Below, piece after piece: positions 1 through 6,367 of a DNA stretch of 6,665 nt (position 1 is the first letter of the stretch; every line of letters begins with the position of its first letter). The stretch comes from Ruminococcaceae bacterium UBA3451 (GTDB taxonomy: Bacteria > Bacillota > Clostridia > Oscillospirales > Acutalibacteraceae), in NCBI GenBank assembly GCA_002378845.1, contig DFRY01000007.1:57631-64295 (forward strand). Direction: 5' to 3'. The position numbers and the translations under genes were made by a program. A model generated the notes under the pieces. It had not been told where the DNA came from, made no database searches, and was given only the letters and a program-made list of their open reading frames with translations.

Positions 1-216
1 GCCGTCCAGCATTCCCTTGCCCACGTAACCGAGAAACAGCGGAAGATGACCGGAGCCGCCGCCGGTGGCAATGCCGACTTTTCCCTCCACTTTATTGGCG
101 GTGATCAGGCAGTGCACGTCATCGCCGGCATACGTTACCAGGTCGCTGTGAGCAATATAAATTCCCTCAAGCATTTCGGTAACATAATTTTCAGGTTTGT
201 TGATAATTTTTTTCAT
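1..216 (-). CDS. dhaK: DhaK-type dihydroxyacetone/ketose kinase, N-terminal part (runs off the left edge)
   Basis: Only the first 72 codons are inside the window. The protein starts MKKIINKPENYV and contains GIATGGGSGHLPLFLGY (about residues 48-64), the glycine-rich substrate-site motif of the DhaK family. G54 and H57 align by eye with E. coli DhaK G53 and H56, which contact dihydroxyacetone; the covalent substrate histidine (H218 in E. coli) would lie outside the window. In DhaK the motif normally reads GGGSGHEP, but here Leu replaces Glu. Family knowledge: DhaK binds short ketoses, and phosphate comes either from a PTS-linked DhaL/DhaM pair or from ATP through a DhaL domain; related enzymes phosphorylate erythrulose. 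The ATG overlaps the TGA of the upstream permease (ATGA, 213-216), and AGGAGG lies 8 nt before it. As the last visible gene of a sugar ABC operon it probably phosphorylates the imported substrate or a ketose made from it. Family assignment is confident; the substrate is inferred. Confidence 0.88.
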   Translation of the reverse strand, partial: MKKIINKPENYVTEMLEGIYIAHSDLVTYAGDDVHCLITANKVEGKVGIATGGGSGHLPLFLGYVGKGMLDG

Positions 217-1202
217 GATTGCTTCCTCCTAAACGTAATCGGATGTTCCTGAATGACAGCCTTTACCACCATAACAACGATCAGCAGCAGGCCCCATACC
301 AGGGTTTTGATAAAAGAGTTGAACCGTAAAATATTAAACGCGCTGGAAATCAGCTGCAAAATCACAACCGCCAATGCCACACCCAGTACCTTTCCCCTTC
401 CGCCGGAAGGAGCCACGCCGCCGAGCACCACGATTAAAAGTGTGAGCAGTGTGTAGGATGAGCCGTAATCCGACTTTGCGGAACCGTAATGGGAAATTAT
501 GATAATACCCGCAATCGCTGCCAGAATTCCGGACAGCATGTATGTAATCATGGTTACGTGCAGGTTGCTGATGCCCGCGTAGCGGGAGGCCGTACTGTTG
601 GAGCCCATGAAGCAAAGCTGCCTGCCGTATACGGTATCTTTCAGGATAAAACTCATTCCCACGGCACACAAAATGAAAATGATAAGGGAATACGGAAGAA
701 TTCCGCCGATGTCGCCATTGCCGATTACCTGAATGGAGTCGGGCAGGCCGGTAATTGCGGGGCCTTTTGTAATCACCATGCCAAGGCCGGTGTAAAGCTG
801 CCCGCCGCAAAGCGTTACCAGCATGGCGGGAATCTGCAGCTGACCGATCAGGTAGCCGTTGAACAGTCCGCAAACTGCGCCGACCACAATAGCTGCCAAA
901 AGACCAACCGCAATGGCAAGCGGAGTGCTGCCCATGCCCAGAATTATAACGGCGGCAACAATGCCGGACAAATTGGAAACACCCACAAGCGAAAGGTCAA
1001 TTCCGCCGGAAATCATGCAGAACATCATGCCGAAGCACAAAATTCCGAATTCCGGGAACTGGAATGCCATGGAACTGATATTGCTGGCCTGTAAAAATTC
1101 AGAATTCAAAAACGTCATTATAATTACAATCCCGACCGCAATTCCCATTAGCGTCAATGTATTTTTATCACAGTTTTTCAGACTGTTTTTTACCTTCTCC
1201 AT
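213..1202 (-). CDS. CUT2-family sugar ABC transporter permease (RbsC/RhaP/LsrC-like), second permease of the operon
   Basis: A 329-residue integral membrane protein of the BPD_transp_2 (RbsC-type) family, the usual length for the family. About eight to ten hydrophobic segments can be seen, for example near residues 15-33, 51-66, 94-116, 168-187, 215-237, 271-290 and 297-316. Family signatures are SGGIDLSL (65-72), the cytoplasmic coupling-loop region around YGRQLCFMGSN (192-202) followed by RYAGI, and LGGVAPSGGRGKV (260-272). It would form half of the transmembrane channel, paired with the other permease at 1215-2216, and couple to the ATPase. ATG is preceded by AGGAGGG with a 7-nt spacer, and that Shine-Dalgarno overlaps the TAG stop of the upstream permease. 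Its own TGA overlaps the DhaK start. The C-terminus is basic (FRRKQS) and probably cytoplasmic. The sugar carried cannot be read from the permease. Confidence 0.93.
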   Translation of the reverse strand: MEKVKNSLKNCDKNTLTLMGIAVGIVIIMTFLNSEFLQASNISSMAFQFPEFGILCFGMMFCMISGGIDLSLVGVSNLSGIVAAVIILGMGSTPLAIAVGLLAAIVVGAVCGLFNGYLIGQLQIPAMLVTLCGGQLYTGLGMVITKGPAITGLPDSIQVIGNGDIGGILPYSLIIFILCAVGMSFILKDTVYGRQLCFMGSNSTASRYAGISNLHVTMITYMLSGILAAIAGIIIISHYGSAKSDYGSSYTLLTLLIVVLGGVAPSGGRGKVLGVALAVVILQLISSAFNILRFNSFIKTLVWGLLLIVVMVVKAVIQEHPITFRRKQS

Positions 1203-1214
1203 CTAATATCCCTC

Positions 1215-2216
1215 CTATATCTTGGGACTGAGGGCAATTTTCTTGGCTCTCAGGGAAGTAATTGAGGTGCCGATTACGATAATGAGGCCGACCGCAAAGG
1301 TTTGCCAGTAATTCGGTACGCCCAGCATAATCAGGTTGTTTGAAACCAGCGTAATTAAGAGCACACCGAGCACTGTACCAATTACCGTGCCGTGGCCGCC
1401 GGTGATTCTGGTTCCGCCGATTACAACCGCCGCGATTACCATCATTTCCGCACCCATCAAGTTGGAGGGATGTGCGTTGCGCATGAGAATCGCATAACTG
1501 ATGCCCGCGATTCCGGTTAAAAATCCAACTGACATATAAATAATAAACTGTGTTTTCTTCACATTTACGCCGGCAATCCGTGCCGCGTTGGCATCGCCGC
1601 CGATGGCGTAAATTTCTCTGCCCAGCATGGTATGCTTCAGAACCCAGTGCATAAGAAAGCACAGGACAATCGGCAGGATGATAAAGACCGTCATGGCCGA
1701 TTTTCCGCCCATTGAATTGGTTACGGAAAACAGGTACTTCTGGGACAGGGAGTCAACTGAACCGGGAATATTGGAAATTTCCAGTCCGTTGCTGTAAACC
1801 AGCGTTGCACCGTTTGCCAGACTGCTTGTGCCCAAGGTAGCAATTAATGCGGGAATTTTGAACCTGCCGATAAGAACGGCGTTCAGTGTGCCCCACGCAA
1901 TACCAAGCAGCCCGGCAAATGCGAATGCAAACAGGACATTGTCAATATGAAAAGAGTTCATAAGCGAAATTGTAAAGTACAGGCAAAAACCTGCTATAGC
2001 GGGAAACGAAACATCGATTCCGCCGGAAACAATGACCACCATTTCGCAAAGTGCGAAAATTGCGGTAATCAGCATGGCACGCATAGTCCCGATGACCGTC
2101 GCCAAGGTGAAGAACGCGGGGTTTACCACCCCGATCAGCAGGGACAGTGCCGCAATGATATATACAACGAGCATTTCGTTTGTTGCAAGTTTCTCTTTTG
2201 TAAAGAACCGGTTCAT
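1215..2216 (-). CDS. CUT2-family sugar ABC transporter permease (RbsC/RhaQ/LsrD-like), first permease of the operon
   Basis: A 333-residue RbsC-type (BPD_transp_2) membrane permease with hydrophobic segments near residues 15-35, 46-64, 70-88, 92-115, 120-140, 173-193, 222-245, 255-268, 276-295 and 302-320. It carries SGGIDVSF (64-71), the coupling-loop motif LGREIYAIGGD (198-208) with ARIAGV following, and IGGTRITGGHGTV (266-278). It is clearly divergent from the permease at 213-1202, so the transporter probably uses a heterodimer as RhaPQ and LsrCD do, rather than an RbsC-type homodimer. ATG overlaps the ATPase TGA (ATGA, 2213-2216) and has AGGAGGG at 2223-2229 with a 6-nt spacer, so coupled translation is likely. 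Only 12 nt separate it from the next permease. Confidence 0.93.
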   Translation of the reverse strand: MNRFFTKEKLATNEMLVVYIIAALSLLIGVVNPAFFTLATVIGTMRAMLITAIFALCEMVVIVSGGIDVSFPAIAGFCLYFTISLMNSFHIDNVLFAFAFAGLLGIAWGTLNAVLIGRFKIPALIATLGTSSLANGATLVYSNGLEISNIPGSVDSLSQKYLFSVTNSMGGKSAMTVFIILPIVLCFLMHWVLKHTMLGREIYAIGGDANAARIAGVNVKKTQFIIYMSVGFLTGIAGISYAILMRNAHPSNLMGAEMMVIAAVVIGGTRITGGHGTVIGTVLGVLLITLVSNNLIMLGVPNYWQTFAVGLIIVIGTSITSLRAKKIALSPKI

Positions 2217-3712
2217 TTTGTGCCCTCCTGTTTCCCGTTCAGCATTGCTGAGAGCATGTTCTCATCCGTTTCGGAGCTGTTCATTTCCACCGCAACCGCG
2301 CCCGCGCTCATTACAATAATTTTGTTGCAGTTTTGAACAAGCTCGGAAAGGTCGTCGGAAATAATGATAATTCCCACGCCTGACGCGGCAAGCTGATGCA
2401 GAATTCGGTGAATATCCGCTTTCGCGCCAATATCCACACCGACGGTAGGGCCGTTTAAAATCAGTACTTCCGGGTGCGTGTTCAGCCATTTCGCAATAAC
2501 CACTTTTTGCTGATTTCCGCCGGAAAGGGTTTTAATCAGCGGCTGGGAAGAAGGCGCCACAATATTCAGTTCCTTAATCCAGTCTTCGGCGGCCTGTGTC
2601 ATTTCCGCCTGCTGCAGCTTGCCGCCCCTGAAGTAGTTCGTTATAGAGGCAGCGATTGTGTTATCCCCAATCGAGCGTTCCAGGAACAAGCCCTGCGTCA
2701 GTCTGTCTTCCGGCACATAGGCGAATTTGTGTGCCATAGCATCGCCAATACTTTGAATGCGGATTTCTTTTCCGTGCAAAAAGATTTTCCCGGAATGTGC
2801 CGGGAGAATTCCGAACAGGGAGTCACCGATTTCTCCTCGGCCGGAGCCCAGCAGGCCGGTAATGCCCAAAACATCCCCCTTGTTGATGCGAAAGCTTACG
2901 TCGTGGAACGCGCCGTTATGGGTTAAATGTTCCAGTTTCAAAATTTCCTCGCCGGTTTCTTCCGGGCGATAATTTGTTTCTTCAATATCGCGCCCGGTCA
3001 TATGCCTTACAAAAGTAGGACGGTCAAAATCCTTAATATTTCCTGTAGCTACATTTGCACCGTTGCGCAGAATGGTCAGCTGGTCGGCAATGCCGTAAAC
3101 CTCTTCCATTTTGTGCGTAACAATCACAATCGCAATTCCCTTGGATTTTAAATGTTCGATAATGGCGAACAGCTTTTCCACTTCCTTGGCGGTAAGGGCT
3201 GTGGTAGGCTCGTCGAGAATGAGCAGCTTGGCGTCGTCCAGAATCGCACGGCAAATCGCGACCATTTGCTTGTTTGCAACAGAAAGGCGCTCGACCAAAA
3301 CGTCGGGATCCATGTGCGCGCCGATTTGCTCCATCGCACTAAGTGCAATTTTTCTGCTTTCTTTCCAATTCATTCGCTTTTTTCCGGTTTGCAGGGCGCG
3401 GTTCATAGCAATGTTTTCGGCCACTGACAAATTCGGAAATACGGCGAAATCCTGGTAAATCACCTGAATGCCAAGCCGGATCGCGTCAATTGGGCCGAAA
3501 TTCCGCATTTGGTTCCCGTCTATGTAAACTTCGCCTTCATCGGCAGGGTGCACCCCGGAAATCACCTTGATCAGCGTGGATTTTCCGCAGCCGTTTTCCC
3601 CGGCCAGACAGTGTACTTCTCCCTTTTTTACGGTCAGGTTGACTCCTTTTAATGCATGAACACCGCCGAACGATTTTTTAATGTTATTTAATTCGAGGAA
3701 AATTTCTCCCAT
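2213..3712 (-). CDS. CUT2-family sugar ABC transporter ATP-binding protein with two nucleotide-binding domains (RbsA/RhaT/LsrA-like)
   Basis: This 499-residue fused double ATPase (E. coli RbsA is 501) powers sugar import through the two downstream permeases. Domain 1 is complete: Walker A GENGCGKST (38-46, K44; Cys in place of the usual Ala), Q-loop Q87, signature LSVANKQM (143-150), Walker B LLILDEPT (163-170, D167/E168) and switch H200. Domain 2 is degenerate: Walker A is GLLGSGRG (286-293) without the Lys-Ser/Thr, and Walker B reads LILNGPTVGVD, with N420-G421 where Asp-Glu is usual, although its signature LSGGNQQKVV (396-405) is intact. Start choice: the frame is also open from an ATG at 3718, but GGAGG abuts that codon directly and sits 6 nt before the ATG at 3712, so I chose 3712. 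The gene follows a leaky hairpin after the binding-protein gene and overlaps the next permease by ATGA. Confidence 0.94.
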   Translation of the reverse strand: MGEIFLELNNIKKSFGGVHALKGVNLTVKKGEVHCLAGENGCGKSTLIKVISGVHPADEGEVYIDGNQMRNFGPIDAIRLGIQVIYQDFAVFPNLSVAENIAMNRALQTGKKRMNWKESRKIALSAMEQIGAHMDPDVLVERLSVANKQMVAICRAILDDAKLLILDEPTTALTAKEVEKLFAIIEHLKSKGIAIVIVTHKMEEVYGIADQLTILRNGANVATGNIKDFDRPTFVRHMTGRDIEETNYRPEETGEEILKLEHLTHNGAFHDVSFRINKGDVLGITGLLGSGRGEIGDSLFGILPAHSGKIFLHGKEIRIQSIGDAMAHKFAYVPEDRLTQGLFLERSIGDNTIAASITNYFRGGKLQQAEMTQAAEDWIKELNIVAPSSQPLIKTLSGGNQQKVVIAKWLNTHPEVLILNGPTVGVDIGAKADIHRILHQLAASGVGIIIISDDLSELVQNCNKIIVMSAGAVAVEMNSSETDENMLSAMLNGKQEGTK

Positions 3713-3718
3713 TCTCAT

Positions 3719-3723
3719 CCTCC
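3719..3723 (-). promoter_or_regulatory. Ribosome-binding site that sets the ATPase start
   Basis: On the minus strand GGAGG is followed immediately by ATGAGAATGGGA. The first ATG has no spacer, while the second has a 6-nt spacer, which favours the second ATG (3712) as the real start. Confidence 0.7.
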
Positions 3724-3739
3724 GCCTTTATCGTTTTTT

Positions 3740-3780
3740 AAAATACAAGCCTCATGACATTGTTGACATGAGGCTTGTAT
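3740..3780 (-). terminator. Intercistronic hairpin / leaky terminator between the binding-protein and ATPase genes
   Basis: A perfect 14-bp inverted repeat (3743-3756 and 3767-3780) encloses a 10-nt loop. In the minus-strand transcript it is followed by only a short U tract (UUUU, broken by a run of A). It begins 16 nt after the binding-protein stop and ends just before the ATPase ribosome-binding site. There is no good U run on the other strand. Such hairpins after binding-protein genes commonly protect the upstream mRNA 3' end and partly stop transcription, so that binding protein outnumbers the membrane complex. I read it as partial, because no separate promoter for the ATPase gene is visible. 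Confidence 0.75.
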
Positions 3781-3796
3781 CATCTGATTATTGAAA

Positions 3797-4861
3797 TTAG
3801 AAGTTCAACGAAGCATCATCTACATTGGATTTGTCAACATCAACCCATGCTTTGCCCGTGAGCACCTTGTCCTTCAGGGTCATGGCTTCATAGCCCTTCA
3901 AGCCCAGGTCCATATTGTCGGTTACTTTTTCGCCGTTGAGGATCTTGGTGGCAAGAACGTTCATGGCGTAGCCTGCGTCTGCCGGGTCCCAGAAGGAGAT
4001 CATATCGATTGTGCTGGATTTGATGTATTTGCCGGAAACAGACACGAGGGATGTACCGACGATTTTAATTTTACCGGAAAGGCCCGCTTCTTCTACTGCA
4101 AGCGCTGCGCCGGCAACGTCGCCCATGGCGCTGCCCTGAATGCCAACAATATTCGGGTTGGACTTCAGCACTTCTTTTACCTTGTCATAGGAAACGGACT
4201 GGTCGTCTTTCGATTCAATCTTGTCGCCGAACAGCTTCATTTCAGGGAACTTGGACTTTTGAACGGCCTGTGCCGCGTCGGTCCACTGTTTGTGGGACTG
4301 GGAGGTCAGAGCGCCGACTTCCTGTATGTATTCGCCCTTGCCGCCGGTCAGCTCGCCGAGCTTTTCCATAAAGTGCTGGCCGTACGCTTCGTTGTCAAAC
4401 GCTTCAATATCGTAGTCTACATTGGTCATGCCGGCCGCTTCGTGGGAAATAACAAGGATTCCCGCATCGCGTGCTTTTTTCAGAACCGGTTCCAGTGCTT
4501 CGGTAGAGAACGGAACCACACAGATTGCGTCGACCTTCTTTGCAATAAGGTCTTCAATGCACTGCGCCTGAAGCGCTGCGTCGCCGGTAGCCGGGCCGGT
4601 GTAGTATGCGTCCATTCCGGTATCTGCGGCATACTTTTTAACACCCTGTTCCATTCTTTGGAACCATGCAATACTTGTCAGCTTCGGAACGGTTGCAATT
4701 GTAAACTTCTTTTTTGCGCCGGTGTCCGCTTGGCTTGCCGCAGCGGCAGATTCCGCTTTTGAGCCGGCAGGAGCCGCAGTGGAAGCGGTGGATGACGACC
4801 CGCAGGCGGCGAGTCCGACTGTCATGGCCAACGCCAGAAATAAAGATACGATTTTTTTCAC
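3797..4861 (-). CDS. Sugar ABC transporter substrate-binding lipoprotein (periplasmic-binding-protein type 1, RhaS/LsrB/RbsB-like)
   Basis: The chosen GTG start gives 354 residues. Residues 1-20 form a lipoprotein signal: MKK, a hydrophobic core, then LAAC with acylated C20. A low-complexity Ser/Ala linker (about 21-50) leads to a type 1 periplasmic-binding fold (Peripla_BP_4). Typical landmarks are TIATVPKLTSIAWF (54-67), GPATGDAALQAQCIEDLI (89-106), VDAICVVP (110-117), GILVISHEAA (134-143), IQGSAMGDVAGAALAV (241-256), KIVGTSL (266-272) and SFWDPADAGYAM (289-300). It resembles the RhaS/LsrB group more than RbsB itself. Compared by eye with LsrB, the pocket Lys (K60) and the WD pair (291-292) are kept, but most other AI-2 contacts are not, so AI-2 is not the favoured ligand. 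The open frame extends to an ATG at 4885, but that segment contains the Shine-Dalgarno and would spoil the signal peptide. It is the first gene of the transport operon. Confidence 0.93.
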   Translation of the reverse strand: MKKIVSLFLALAMTVGLAACGSSSTASTAAPAGSKAESAAAASQADTGAKKKFTIATVPKLTSIAWFQRMEQGVKKYAADTGMDAYYTGPATGDAALQAQCIEDLIAKKVDAICVVPFSTEALEPVLKKARDAGILVISHEAAGMTNVDYDIEAFDNEAYGQHFMEKLGELTGGKGEYIQEVGALTSQSHKQWTDAAQAVQKSKFPEMKLFGDKIESKDDQSVSYDKVKEVLKSNPNIVGIQGSAMGDVAGAALAVEEAGLSGKIKIVGTSLVSVSGKYIKSSTIDMISFWDPADAGYAMNVLATKILNGEKVTDNMDLGLKGYEAMTLKDKVLTGKAWVDVDKSNVDDASLNF

Positions 4862-4869
4862 AACAATTT

Positions 4870-4877
4870 CCTCCCTT
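4870..4877 (-). promoter_or_regulatory. Ribosome-binding site that sets a GTG start for the binding protein
   Basis: AAGGGAGG on the minus strand lies 8 nt before GTGAAAAAAATC. It falls inside the longer open frame that begins at the ATG at 4885, which argues that the longer frame is not the real gene. Confidence 0.85.
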
Positions 4878-4892
4878 AGTTTCAACTTTTCG

Positions 4893-4914
4893 ATCAGCTA
4901 AATATTTAGTTGAT
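4893..4914. promoter_or_regulatory. Palindromic operator candidate in the leader of the transport operon
   Basis: A 22-bp palindrome with a single mismatched pair (4897/4910), centred between 4903 and 4904. The perfect core is CTAAATATTTAG. It lies about 25-45 nt downstream of the predicted transcription start, where a bound LacI-type repressor would block elongation. The core recurs with a changed centre at 6336-6351, and the string AATATTTAGTTG recurs exactly at 6374-6385, next to the regulator gene. Binding by the neighbouring LacI-family protein is inferred. Confidence 0.7.
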
Positions 4915-4944
4915 TATCAGCTGAACTTTTGCTTTTGTGACTTC

Positions 4945-4973
4945 AATATATCATATGAACATAAGGTTGTCAA
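4945..4973 (-). promoter_or_regulatory. Sigma-A promoter of the transport operon
   Basis: On the minus strand, TTGACA (4968-4973) is followed by a 17-nt spacer and TATATT (4945-4950). The TG one base before the -10 box makes it an extended -10. The predicted start is near 4938, giving a leader of roughly 77 nt that contains the palindrome at 4893-4914. Confidence 0.82.
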
Positions 4974-5155
4974 CAAAAAATTAAGATAAGTAGGATAATT
5001 TTTATACAATTACTCAGTAATTTTTTAGATATTTTGGAAATACGCAATATAAGATCAAATTTAATTTTCCGTAATAAATTTAGTAATCACTAAACACTAA
5101 TTTATCAAATTAAATTAGCTGTCGAATTAGCAAAGGTAAATTCAGACAAAACCGC
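4974..5155. other. AT-rich intergenic stretch upstream of the transport promoter
   Basis: No gene is visible here. The only structure I can point to is a small inverted repeat at 5079-5094 (TTTAGT, 4 nt, ACTAAA). It uses the same TTTAG/CTAAA words as the operator candidates but in the opposite arrangement, and lies about 105-120 bp upstream of the -35 box. It could be an auxiliary regulator site or an accident of AT-rich sequence. Confidence 0.35.
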
Positions 5156-5191
5156 AAAAAGCGGGCGATTCCAAATGGAATCGCCCGCTTT
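5156..5191 (-). terminator. Rho-independent terminator of the LacI-family regulator gene
   Basis: A perfect 15-bp stem (5158-5172 with 5177-5191), GC-rich in its middle, has a 4-nt loop and is followed on the minus strand by a run of five T including the stem end. It begins 24 nt after the regulator TAA stop. It separates the regulator transcript from the transport operon, which has its own promoter. Confidence 0.92.
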
Positions 5192-5215
5192 AAATTCTAC
5201 TGTACGGTATCTTTG

Positions 5216-6238
5216 TTATCTCCAGCTGCCGGAGGTGCTGCTGCGCAGGATAAGCTCGCCCCCAACCTGAATTTTTACGTCATTATAAGGCGCATGTTCA
5301 ATCATATCGCATATTTGCCGCACGGCCAGCGTACCGATGAGCGCCTTGGGAATGCGCATGGTAGTCAACGGCGGCGAAGAAATAGCCGAAAAATGAATAT
5401 CATCAAAACCGATAACGGAAATATCGTCGGGCACATGGTACCCGAATTCACGCAATGCCTTAATTGCCCCAATGGCAATGGAGTCATTGTCCGCAAACGC
5501 GCAGGTAGGCAGCGTTTTCTTTTCAACCGGATTGCCCAGACTGCTCATGTATTGCTTCATGGAATCGTAAGCACCCAAAAGGGTCGGCGGCACATCAAAC
5601 TGGTTGTCCGCCGAAAAATTCAGTCCCAGTTCCACGCAATACCGGCGGAACGCAAAATTCCGCTCCTCAAAATTTGCAATGTTCACATTGCTGTGAAAAT
5701 AAGCGATTCCGGTATGCCCCTGTGCCGCAAGATGCTGCAGCGCACATCGAACCGTTTCATCGTTATTAATTGCAATACTGGTACAGGGGTGGTGATGAAT
5801 GGCGTTGTCCACAACAACCAGCGGCTTTTTAATTGTGTCAAGGTACTGGTAATGCTCTTCTTCCAGTTCCGTGCCCAAAACAATCAGGCCGTCACAGGCG
5901 TTCATGTCCATCGTACGGATTGTCTCTTCAAAATCGTGATCCGAAACAATCATGCTCAGGTTGTATCCTTTTAACCGGCATTCCGCCTCAATCGCGTCCA
6001 ATATTGTGGCGATAAAACCCTCGTTCTGCTCGACCAGCATACCGTGCTTTTTATATTTTAAAAAGCAGATATTCCGGGAAGCTGCCCTGGATTTTTTTAC
6101 ATTTGTGTAATTGTACTGCTTTAAAATTTCGAGTACATGGTTCCGCGTTTCCTCGCTTACACCCTTCTTCTCATTTAACACAATGGAGACGGCAGCAGGC
6201 GACACACCCGCGATTTTAGCTAATTCCTTTACGGTCAC
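5216..6238 (-). CDS. LacI/GalR-family transcriptional regulator
   Basis: A 340-residue protein of the usual family length. Residues 1-22 (MTVKELAKIAGVSPAAVS onward) form the LacI-type helix-turn-helix, ending in a clear VLNEKKGVSEETR stretch. The rest is a periplasmic-binding-like sugar sensor (Peripla_BP_3 type) with DGLIVLGTE (116-124), PLVVVDN (139-145), AFADNDSIAIGAIKAL (247-262) and DDISVIGFDDI (271-281). The hinge after residue 44 (NYTNVKKSRAASRN) lacks the usual PN-AR-L hinge-helix pattern, and the helix position that is often Arg (R22 of LacI) is I19. Start: GTG at 6238 has AGGGGGG with a 7-nt spacer; the in-frame TTG at 6241 is too close. Gene order and shared palindromes suggest that it controls the transport operon, and possibly its own promoter and the divergent gene, in response to the transported sugar or its phosphate. 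Confidence 0.92.
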   Translation of the reverse strand: MTVKELAKIAGVSPAAVSIVLNEKKGVSEETRNHVLEILKQYNYTNVKKSRAASRNICFLKYKKHGMLVEQNEGFIATILDAIEAECRLKGYNLSMIVSDHDFEETIRTMDMNACDGLIVLGTELEEEHYQYLDTIKKPLVVVDNAIHHHPCTSIAINNDETVRCALQHLAAQGHTGIAYFHSNVNIANFEERNFAFRRYCVELGLNFSADNQFDVPPTLLGAYDSMKQYMSSLGNPVEKKTLPTCAFADNDSIAIGAIKALREFGYHVPDDISVIGFDDIHFSAISSPPLTTMRIPKALIGTLAVRQICDMIEHAPYNDVKIQVGGELILRSSTSGSWR

Positions 6239-6245
6239 CAAAAAT

Positions 6246-6252
6246 CCCCCCT
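6246..6252 (-). promoter_or_regulatory. Ribosome-binding site that sets a GTG start for the regulator
   Basis: AGGGGGG on the minus strand stands 7 nt before GTG (6236-6238) but only 4 nt before the alternative TTG (6239-6241). GTG is therefore the better start, giving MTVKELAKIAGVS. Confidence 0.65.
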
Positions 6253-6268
6253 GAACCTTTCTGGCTAC

Positions 6269-6297
6269 ATTATATCAAACAATCATAATGAATTCAA
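6269..6297 (-). promoter_or_regulatory. Sigma-A promoter of the LacI-family regulator gene
   Basis: On the minus strand, TTGAAT (6292-6297) is followed by a 17-nt spacer and a consensus TATAAT (6269-6274) with an extended -10 TG. The start would be near 6262, about 24 nt before the GTG, with the ribosome-binding site between. Confidence 0.78.
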
Positions 6298-6335
6298 TCA
6301 AAAATAAACAAATACTAAATGTTTTCTTAATACAA

Positions 6336-6351
6336 ATCTAAAATTTTAGAT
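6336..6351. promoter_or_regulatory. Operator candidate: perfect 16-bp palindrome
   Basis: ATCTAAAATTTTAGAT is a perfect dyad centred between 6343 and 6344. Its core CTAAAATTTTAG differs from the transport-operon core CTAAATATTTAG only in the two central bases. It lies about 40 bp upstream of the regulator -35 box and about 80 bp upstream of the divergent gene's -35 box. Confidence 0.6.
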
Positions 6352-6367
6352 GTTAATTCGATAATTG

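Noticed and set aside
46..252. Plus-strand 68-codon open frame over the DhaK gene start
   Set aside because: It runs antisense to DhaK and across the permease junction, has no ribosome-binding site, and its composition is that of a complementary-strand shadow.
489..1094. Plus-strand 201-codon open frame opposite the second permease
   Set aside because: It is antisense to a clear permease and rich in His, Asn, Gln and Ala, as expected from reading the reverse of a membrane protein; there is no start signal.
3791..4762. Plus-strand 323-codon open frame opposite the binding protein
   Set aside because: It covers almost exactly the binding-protein gene on the other strand, has no Shine-Dalgarno or promoter and shows no recognisable motif, whereas the minus-strand frame has a complete lipoprotein signal and family motifs.
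213..4861. Assignment as a true AI-2 (lsr) uptake operon
   Set aside because: The gene set resembles lsrACDB, but the binding protein lacks most AI-2 contacts and the visible kinase is DhaK-type, not the FGGY-type LsrK.
4861..5157. Riboswitch or catabolite-repression (cre) site in the transport leader
   Set aside because: The predicted leader is only about 77 nt and shows just the AT-rich palindrome. I could not find a convincing cre (TGWAARCGYTWNCA-type) match or a known riboswitch core.
5213..5974. Plus-strand 253-codon open frame opposite the LacI-family regulator
   Set aside because: It is a shadow of the regulator coding frame, with no start signal; the minus-strand protein is an unmistakable LacI-family member.
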